Shown here piece after piece: positions 51,204 to 56,537 of a stretch of DNA of 56,537 bases (positions within the stretch are counted from its first letter, which is position 1; each line of letters opens with the position of its first letter). Below the pieces are notes generated by a model. That model had not been told where the DNA came from. It saw only the letters and a program-made list of their open reading frames with translations, and did not search any database. Made by a program: the position numbers and the translations under genes. The DNA lies in assembly GCF_002086485.1 (NCBI RefSeq), contig NZ_MVHF01000052.1:1-56537 (forward strand). The letters are read 5' to 3'. The stretch comes from Mycobacterium aquaticum (GTDB lineage Bacteria > Actinomycetota > Actinomycetes > Mycobacteriales > Mycobacteriaceae).

Positions 51204-51662
51204 GTGTCAGGCCTCGAGGATCATCCCGCGGTGACGGTTGCCGCGGGCGCGGCAGCAACCGCTGTCGGCGGCGTGGTCGCGGTCTATCGCGGGGCCGAGC
51301 GACTGCCCGTACTGGGTGGTCTGCTCAAGCAGGTGCGCGAGGACCTGTCCGCGCGCGGTGAGCGCGTGATCACCGCAGGCATCGAACCGGTGAAAGCGGT
51401 CGTGACCGCCGTCGCCGTACAGGTCGTCGACATGGTTCTGGACGAACTCGACCTCAACGAGTTGGTGCGCCAACGCGTCGACCTGGTGGGCTTGGCCAAT
51501 GAGGTGGTCGACGGCATCGACCTGCCGACCATCATCCGCAAGTCGACCGACTCCGTGACCGCCGAGGTGATGACCGACGTCCGCAGCCAGGGTGAGCGGG
51601 CCGACGACATGGTGTCCGGCTTCGTTGACCGCTTGCTGGGCCGTGACCGGGATCAGTCGTGA
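51204..51662 (+). CDS. Conserved uncharacterised protein, partner of an RDD protein
   Basis: A 152-aa protein starting with GTG (VSGLEDHPAVTVAAGAAATA). The N-terminus has a hydrophobic, Ala/Val-rich segment (about 10-27) that may be a membrane anchor. The rest forms amphipathic helices with repeated acidic and leucine pairs (VQVVDMVLDELDLNELVRQR and VDLVGLANEVVDGIDLPTII). I do not recognise a domain. Its stop overlaps the RDD gene start (GTGA), so it likely acts with that membrane protein. Confidence 0.75.
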   Translation: MSGLEDHPAVTVAAGAAATAVGGVVAVYRGAERLPVLGGLLKQVREDLSARGERVITAGIEPVKAVVTAVAVQVVDMVLDELDLNELVRQRVDLVGLANEVVDGIDLPTIIRKSTDSVTAEVMTDVRSQGERADDMVSGFVDRLLGRDRDQS

Positions 51663-52087
51663 GTCAGGACGCCCGCCCGGCCGGAATCGTGAGCCGGGGG
51701 GTGGCTGCGGTCATCGACCTGGCCGTCGTCGGCATCGTGCTCTCGGCGTTGTACGTCGGCCTGATCCTGACGCGATTGATGTTCGGCCCCACCACATTCA
51801 GCCTGCCGACCGTTTCGGCGATCTTCTCCTCGTTGGTGATGTTCGTGGTGTCGGTTCTCTACCTGGCGGGCTGCTGGGTGGTGTCGGGTTGCACGGTCGG
51901 AGCCGTGGTCATGGGGCTTCGGGTGGTGGGCCGGCGGTCTGAACGGCTCGGGCCGGTGGTGGCGCTGCTGCGAGCGGTGGCCTACGTGCTGTTCCCGGTC
52001 GGCCTGCTGTGGGTGGTGGTCGACGCGCGGCGAAGGTCGTTGCAGGACATTGTTTTGGGCAGTCGGGTGGTCTACGCGCGGGTATAG
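51659..52087 (+). CDS. RDD family membrane protein
   Basis: A 142-aa membrane protein with the RDD family pattern: Arg near GIVSRGVAAVIDLAV, followed by an Asp in the first helix, three or four hydrophobic helices, and VVVDARRRSLQDIVLGSRVVY near the C-terminus (the DxxxRxLHD-like region). The family is poorly characterised; some members are proposed ion transporters. GTG at 51659 overlaps the previous stop by 4 nt, so it is co-translated. The next gene begins 15 nt later. Confidence 0.88.
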   Translation: MSQDARPAGIVSRGVAAVIDLAVVGIVLSALYVGLILTRLMFGPTTFSLPTVSAIFSSLVMFVVSVLYLAGCWVVSGCTVGAVVMGLRVVGRRSERLGPVVALLRAVAYVLFPVGLLWVVVDARRRSLQDIVLGSRVVYARV

Positions 52088-52102
52088 CGGTTGGATAGCA
52101 CC

Positions 52103-53104
52103 ATGTCGAACCACTTCACCGGGCTGAGCCTCGGGCCGCCGCTGGGCGATCAGCGTCTCGATCTGTGCGATCTGTATGCCTTCCAGTCACCGGCGGACCC
52201 GTCACGCACGGTGCTGATCCTCAACGCCAATCCACAGGCCGACTTCCTACATCCGGATGCCATCTACCGCCTGGCCATCGACAACAACGGTGACCTGCGC
52301 AATGACATCGCGTTCAGCTACGTGTTCTCCGAGCCCGCCGACGGCCGCCAGACCGTGGACGTGTACCTGGCCTCCGGTGAAGAGGCGGAATCACCCGAGG
52401 CCGTGGGCGAGCGGATCTTCGGTGGCGTCGAGGTGTCGTTCGGGCGGGAACCGGTGATCGCCCGCACGGATGCCTACACGTTCTTCGCGGGTGCGCGCAG
52501 CGATGCCTTCTTCTTCGACTTCGACGGCATCAAGAACCTGTTCGACATCCGGGGCGGCCGCAACTTCACCGCACTGCACCTCAGCGGCCAATACCCTTGG
52601 ACCGGCGTGGATTCCAACACCGAGGCCAATGTGTGTTCGATGGTCCTTGAGTTGCCCACCGAGCAGCTGGGCGCCGACCCGGACATCCGCATCTGGGGTC
52701 GGTGCAGCGTGCGCGTCGACGGCGAGCTGCAGCACGTGGACCGGGCCGGGCATCCGTCGGTGAGCAGCTTCTTCAACACCGACGACACCAAGCTGGAGTA
52801 CAACGCCAGCGTGCCGATCCATGACCGGGAGCGCTGGATGGCCCAGTTCGTCCACCTGTTGGGGCACACCGGTGGCTATTCGGACGACGAAGCCGTGGCT
52901 GCCATCGACGCCGAGGGCATCCTGCCCGACATGTTGACGTTCGACCCGTCGAAGCCGGCCAAGTATCCGAACGGCCGCGTGTTCACCGACGACGTCATCG
53001 ATTACCGGTTGGCGTCGCTGACGAAGGGTGACTGCCCGCCTTCCGGTCTGAGCCCGCATACCGACACGCTGCAGGTGTTCCCGTACCTGGGGCCGCCGCA
53101 CTGA
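52103..53104 (+). CDS. DUF4331 domain protein
   Basis: A 333-aa protein beginning MSNHFTGLSLGPPLGDQRLD. DUF4331 proteins share the pattern of an N-terminal segment on 'DLCDLYAFQSP' followed by beta-rich sequence (TVLILNANPQADFLHPDAIY) and the FFAGARSDAFFFDFDGI and FTALHLSGQYPW segments; all are visible. No signal peptide is obvious. The function is unknown; DUF4331 has been linked to lipid or surface layers in other bacteria only by speculation. ATG at 52103 is preferred over a TTG four codons upstream. It is 15 nt downstream of the RDD gene, so may be co-transcribed. Confidence 0.8.
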   Translation: MSNHFTGLSLGPPLGDQRLDLCDLYAFQSPADPSRTVLILNANPQADFLHPDAIYRLAIDNNGDLRNDIAFSYVFSEPADGRQTVDVYLASGEEAESPEAVGERIFGGVEVSFGREPVIARTDAYTFFAGARSDAFFFDFDGIKNLFDIRGGRNFTALHLSGQYPWTGVDSNTEANVCSMVLELPTEQLGADPDIRIWGRCSVRVDGELQHVDRAGHPSVSSFFNTDDTKLEYNASVPIHDRERWMAQFVHLLGHTGGYSDDEAVAAIDAEGILPDMLTFDPSKPAKYPNGRVFTDDVIDYRLASLTKGDCPPSGLSPHTDTLQVFPYLGPPH

Positions 53105-53125
53105 TGGATCCACAGCGGCCTCTCA

Positions 53126-53144
53126 GTTGGTGTGCCTTACCTTA
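53126..53144. promoter_or_regulatory. IdeR-like iron box at the efeUO promoter
   Basis: On the reverse strand the 19-mer TAAGGTAAGGCACACCAAC agrees with TWAGGTWAGSCTWACCTWA at about 15 of 19 positions, with a perfect left half. On the coding strand it covers TACCTT (53138-53143), a candidate -10 element spaced for a transcript starting at the GTG (53150). Repression by iron-loaded IdeR would fit iron-uptake genes. Confidence 0.7.
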
Positions 53145-53149
53145 ATTAG

Positions 53150-55186
53150 GTGGTCCTATCCGACGCTGTGCCGAACCTGCTGATCGGTTTGCGGGAAGGC
53201 CTGGAAGCGGGCCTGGTGGTCAGCATCCTGCTGGCCGCCGTGCACAAATCCCCGCTTGCCGACGGTGCCAGGCGGCCCACCGCACCCGTCTGGCTGGGTT
53301 TGCTGGGGGCGCTTACGGTGTCCGCAAGCTTCGCGGCGGTGCTGAGCGCCACGACGAGCTCGCTGGGCGGCGTGGGCCAGGACATCGTCGGCGGATTGCT
53401 GAGCATCCTGGCGGTGGTGCTGGTCACCGCGATGATCTTCTGGATGTCGCGCACGGCTGCCCAGCTGTCCGGCGAGCTCAGCGGCAAGGTTGCCGAGGCC
53501 ATGATGCTGGGGTCAGGGGCGCTGGCGCTGACGGCTTTTTTGGCGGTCGCCCGCGAAGGCCTGGAAACCACGCTGTTCTTCTGGACCGCGGCCAAGGCAG
53601 CCGGAGAATCGATCGGCCCGATCATCGGCGGCGCCGTCGGCCTGGCGATCGCCGTCGTGCTGTGCTGGTTGCTGTACCGGCGGTCGGTGCGGATGAACCT
53701 CAAGACCTTCTTCACCCGGACGGCCGTGGTGCTCATCGTCATCGCCGCGGGCATCCTCGCCTACGGCATCGGCGATCTGCAGACCGCGGGCTGGCTCCCG
53801 GGCCGGTCCTGGTACGCATTCGACCTCAGCGGTCACATCTCCGCCGACTCGTGGTGGGTCACCATCATCACCGGCATCACCCAGCTGACCCCGCGGATGA
53901 CAGTGCTGCAGGTGCTGGCGTGGGTCGGCTACCTCGTCGTCGTCATACCGGCCTTCCTGCGGTCGGCGCGGCAGGCCCCGGCGCCGGCCAAACCCGCAGA
54001 GCCGTCGGCACCTTCCGCTGTTAGTCGGCTGATCGCCCACCGGCCGGTGGCAGTGGCCGTCGCGGTCGTCGTGGTGCCCGCCGTGGTGGCCGCTGCGGTC
54101 ATCGCGCTGCTGCCCGGCGCCGACACCGACGCCACCCGGGTGACCGTCACGGCAACCACCTGCGCGGCGGACTGGTCCACCGTGCGCCCCGGCAACCAGA
54201 CGTTCACCGTCGTCAACAAGTCCGGCAAGACCGGCGAGATCAACCTGGTGGACGCCAACAACGGCGTCGTCGCCGAGATCGAGACCCTCGGCCCGGCCAC
54301 CAGCGCGCCGATGACGGCCAATCTGGGCTCGGGCAGCTACAAGTTCACCTGCCTGCTGGCCGGGCAGCCCGCGGTGGTCTCGCAGGCCAAACAGGTCAGC
54401 GGACAAGATGTTCCGGGTGCCCCGGCGCCGATCGTGCGGGTCACCGAAGACGATCTGTTGCCGGCCATGGCCGCCTACCAGGGTTACGTCGACGCGCTGC
54501 TCGCGACGCTGAGTGACCAGGTGCGCAGCATCAGGACCGACCTCGGCAGCGGGAACATCCCTGCGGCCAAGACGGATTGGACTGCCGCGATGCTGACCTG
54601 GAACCGCGTCGGCGCCGCCTACGGCAGCTTCGGAGACTACGGCGACGCCATCGCGGGCCTGCCGCACGGACTGCCCGGTGGCGCGAACGATCCCGACTTC
54701 GCCGGGCTGCGCCGGCTCGAATACGGCCTGTGGCACGGGCAGTCGCCCGCCCAGCTGACGCCCGTAGCCGACGCTCTCGCCACCGAGGTCGCCAAACTGC
54801 GGGTCAACCTCACCGACGCCATGCCCGAGCCCGCCGATCAGACCAAGCGGCCCCACGAGATTCTCGAGGACATGCTGCGGTTCCAGCTGGCCGGATACAC
54901 CAACCAGGGCGCGGGCACCGAGTACGCCGAGACCGCGGCGTCGGTCGAGGCGACCCGCGCGGTGCTCGGTCAGTTCGCCCCGCTGATCACACCGCGTGCG
55001 CCGAAGTTGTTGGGGCAGGCCCATTCTGATCTCGACGCGCTGGATGCCGCGTTGCGCGCGACGGGGTGGGTACCGCTGAGTCGGGCTTCTGCCGCGCAGC
55101 GTAACGCCGTCAACGCGGCCCTGGGACAGGCACTGGAGACGCTGGCCTCGGTGCCGCTCGTCATCGAACTACCGGTCAGCCGTTAG
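53150..55186 (+). CDS. efeU: Fused iron permease EfeU and periplasmic EfeO
   Basis: A 678-aa protein uniting two parts of the EfeUOB system. The N-terminal half (about 1-280) is an FTR1/EfeU permease with seven or so helices and both REGLE iron-binding motifs (LREGLEAGL, residues 15-19; AREGLETTL, about 134). After a further helix (about 300-325) comes an EfeO cupredoxin-like domain (about 328-420, TCAADWSTVRPG, SYKFTCLLAG) and an M75 domain (about 433-670) with RLEYGLWHG and the HEILEDMLRF (HxxxE-type) motif. EfeO normally is a separate secreted protein. GTG at 53150 lies directly after the IdeR-like box. EfeB follows after 9 nt. Confidence 0.92.
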   Translation: MVLSDAVPNLLIGLREGLEAGLVVSILLAAVHKSPLADGARRPTAPVWLGLLGALTVSASFAAVLSATTSSLGGVGQDIVGGLLSILAVVLVTAMIFWMSRTAAQLSGELSGKVAEAMMLGSGALALTAFLAVAREGLETTLFFWTAAKAAGESIGPIIGGAVGLAIAVVLCWLLYRRSVRMNLKTFFTRTAVVLIVIAAGILAYGIGDLQTAGWLPGRSWYAFDLSGHISADSWWVTIITGITQLTPRMTVLQVLAWVGYLVVVIPAFLRSARQAPAPAKPAEPSAPSAVSRLIAHRPVAVAVAVVVVPAVVAAAVIALLPGADTDATRVTVTATTCAADWSTVRPGNQTFTVVNKSGKTGEINLVDANNGVVAEIETLGPATSAPMTANLGSGSYKFTCLLAGQPAVVSQAKQVSGQDVPGAPAPIVRVTEDDLLPAMAAYQGYVDALLATLSDQVRSIRTDLGSGNIPAAKTDWTAAMLTWNRVGAAYGSFGDYGDAIAGLPHGLPGGANDPDFAGLRRLEYGLWHGQSPAQLTPVADALATEVAKLRVNLTDAMPEPADQTKRPHEILEDMLRFQLAGYTNQGAGTEYAETAASVEATRAVLGQFAPLITPRAPKLLGQAHSDLDALDAALRATGWVPLSRASAAQRNAVNAALGQALETLASVPLVIELPVSR

Positions 55187-55195
55187 GAGCCGCAG

Positions 55196-56425
55196 ATGGA
55201 TGTCAGTCGACGGCATTTCCTGCGTGGCGCCGCCGCAGGTGCCGCGGGGACCGCGATCACCGGTGCCGTGCTGCTCGAAGGCAAGACGGTGGACGCCAAC
55301 GCGGCGACCGTGGCAGCCCCGCCCGAGCGCTATCCGTTCCACGCCGAGCACCAGTCCGGCATCCTGACGCCGCCGCCAGCCGAGAAGCAGAACTTCGCCA
55401 GCCTCATCGCCTTTGACGTCACCGCCAAGGACAAGGCAACGCTCGCAGCCACTTTCAGGGCGTTGACCGAGCGGGCCCGGTTCCTGACCACCGGCGGCAC
55501 GCCGCCCGAACTCGGCATATCCCAGCCGCCCGCTGACAGCGCCGTGCTCGGCCCGGTGATCCCGGCCGACGGGCTGACCGTCACGGTCGCGCTGGGCGCC
55601 AGCCTGTTCGACGGACGGTACGGCCTCGCCGATCGCAAACCCGTCAAACTCAAGCCGATGACGGTATTCCCCAACGACTTTCCCGATCCGCAGTGGTCAC
55701 ACGGCGACGTGCTGCTGCAGCTGTGCGCGCACAATCCCGACACCCTGCACCACGCGCTGCGCGACATCATGCGCACCGTGCGTGGCTCGATGCAGATGCG
55801 GTGGCGCATCGACGGATACAACTCGCCGCCACGCCCGTCGGGCACCGGACGCAATCTGCTCGGCTTCAAAGACGGCACCGGAAACCCCGTGTCGGACGAC
55901 GCCGCGAAGCTGATCTGGGTGACCGACCCTGCCGAGCCGGCCTGGACCCACGGCGGCACCTACCAGGTGGTCCGCATCATCCGGATGCTCGTGGAGTTCT
56001 GGGACCGCGTGTCGATCAACGAGCAGGAGCGCATGTTCGGCCGGCGCCGCGACAGCGGGGCCCCGCTGGACGGCAACAACGAATTCGACAACCCCGACTA
56101 TGCCGCCGACGCCGCGGGCAAGACCATTCCGCTCGACGCTCACATCCGGCTCGCGAATCCGCGCACACCCGCCACGGACAACCAGCGGCTGCTGCGGCGG
56201 TCCTACAACTACGACCTGGGCGTCGACCGCAACGGCAACATGCAGTCCGGGCATGTTTTCGTGTGCTTCCAGCAGGACATCGACCGGCAGTTCGAGACCG
56301 TGCAGAACCGGCTCAACGACGAACCTCTCGTCGACTACGTGCAGCCCTTCGGCGGTGGCTACTTCTTCGCACTGCCCGGTTTGGCCGACGACCATGACTG
56401 GTACGGCCGGGGCTTGTTGAGCTAG
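55196..56425 (+). CDS. efeB: DyP-type peroxidase EfeB, Tat-exported
   Basis: A 409-aa dye-decolourising peroxidase of the EfeB type. It starts MDVSRRHFLRGAAAGAAGTA, a twin-arginine signal (RRHFLRG) for export of the folded heme protein. The GxxDG heme-pocket motif is in LGFKDGTGNP (about 223-227), and other family regions are LTVTVALGASLFDGRYGLAD and TYQVVRIIRMLVEFWDR. EfeB oxidises ferrous iron or extracts iron from heme for EfeO and EfeU. ATG at 55196 follows AGGAG. It is likely co-transcribed with efeUO and so controlled by the same iron box. Confidence 0.95.
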   Translation: MDVSRRHFLRGAAAGAAGTAITGAVLLEGKTVDANAATVAAPPERYPFHAEHQSGILTPPPAEKQNFASLIAFDVTAKDKATLAATFRALTERARFLTTGGTPPELGISQPPADSAVLGPVIPADGLTVTVALGASLFDGRYGLADRKPVKLKPMTVFPNDFPDPQWSHGDVLLQLCAHNPDTLHHALRDIMRTVRGSMQMRWRIDGYNSPPRPSGTGRNLLGFKDGTGNPVSDDAAKLIWVTDPAEPAWTHGGTYQVVRIIRMLVEFWDRVSINEQERMFGRRRDSGAPLDGNNEFDNPDYAADAAGKTIPLDAHIRLANPRTPATDNQRLLRRSYNYDLGVDRNGNMQSGHVFVCFQQDIDRQFETVQNRLNDEPLVDYVQPFGGGYFFALPGLADDHDWYGRGLLS

Positions 56426-56537
56426 CCAGCTCGCCGAGTGGCCAGTTATGCACGCAAATTCGGGTTGTTGCGAAATTGAGCGGTTGATCGGGGGCTTCGG
56501 TATGTCTTACCGGGGGTCGGGGGTGGTGGCCGCGATG
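56426..56537. other. Right edge, no supportable gene
   Basis: This 112-bp edge follows efeB. It contains a weak AT-rich part (TTCGGGTTGTTGCGAAATTG) and a G-rich run, and may hold the promoter or start of a gene beyond the window. Nothing in it can be assigned. Confidence 0.35.

Noticed and set aside
1..56537. tRNA, rRNA, CRISPR, insertion sequence or riboswitch
   Set aside because: I looked for tRNA-like cloverleaf ends, regular spaced repeats, transposase motifs and conserved leader structures, and saw none I could support.

Overview
The window looks like a chromosomal core segment of a fast-growing, non-tuberculous Mycolicibacterium (a relative of M. smegmatis). It is GC-rich, uses many GTG starts and 1-4 nt stop/start overlaps, and carries the hallmark mycolic acid and arabinogalactan genes: glf, glfT2, ubiA, aftB, antigen 85, culp6, fadD32, pks13 and accD4. 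Their order mirrors M. tuberculosis Rv3839 down to Rv3799c. Assignments come from reading translated sequence and recalled family knowledge; no search was run.

Region 1 (1-7000) holds a DUF2470 gene plus a CPBP membrane protein behind an IdeR-like iron box, then pheA with a phosphoglycerate mutase-like gene, a Cys-rich mini-protein, a minimal metallopeptidase with a septum-formation family membrane protein, and serS. Region 2 (7000-17000) is variable: a giant BTAD/AAA regulator, a hemerythrin protein, an uncharacterised enzyme-like protein, a Rieske/metallo-beta-lactamase fusion with its 111-aa partner (Rv3818/Rv3819-like), and a PaaX regulator with a dehydrogenase, divergent from an alpha/beta hydrolase. 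In M. tuberculosis the sulfolipid locus lies between the Rv3818 and serS equivalents; it is absent here.

Region 3 (17000-42200) is the cell-envelope core. It has two tandem acyltransferases, a HAD phosphatase, a PGRP/LGFP amidase-like protein and Erp. Then come the galactan/arabinan operon glf-glfT2-PAP2-ubiA-aftB, secreted mycolyltransferase fbpA, its relative fbpD/MPT51, a DUF732 lipoprotein, culp6, and the mycolate condensation operon fadD32-pks13-accD4. Together these genes make the galactan, supply and attach arabinose, condense two fatty acids into mycolic acid, and transfer mycolates to trehalose and arabinogalactan.

Region 4 (42300-50600) has a molybdopterin oxidoreductase convergent with a PucR-type regulator. 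The regulator is divergent from an uncharacterised three-gene cassette: an acyl-AMP ligase, a DUF3556 polytopic membrane protein and a phytoene-desaturase-like flavoprotein. Region 5 (50600-56537) has a secreted protein, an unknown protein with an RDD membrane protein, a DUF4331 protein, and an iron uptake operon made of a fused EfeU-EfeO polypeptide and a Tat-exported DyP peroxidase EfeB, behind a second IdeR-like box.

I saw no rRNA or tRNA genes, CRISPR arrays, insertion sequences or prophage genes. The most interesting points are the two iron boxes, the EfeU-EfeO fusion, the DUF3556 lipid cassette, the 18-bp divergent PaaX promoter, an MPT51 with a restored nucleophile-like serine, and the replacement of the sulfolipid locus.
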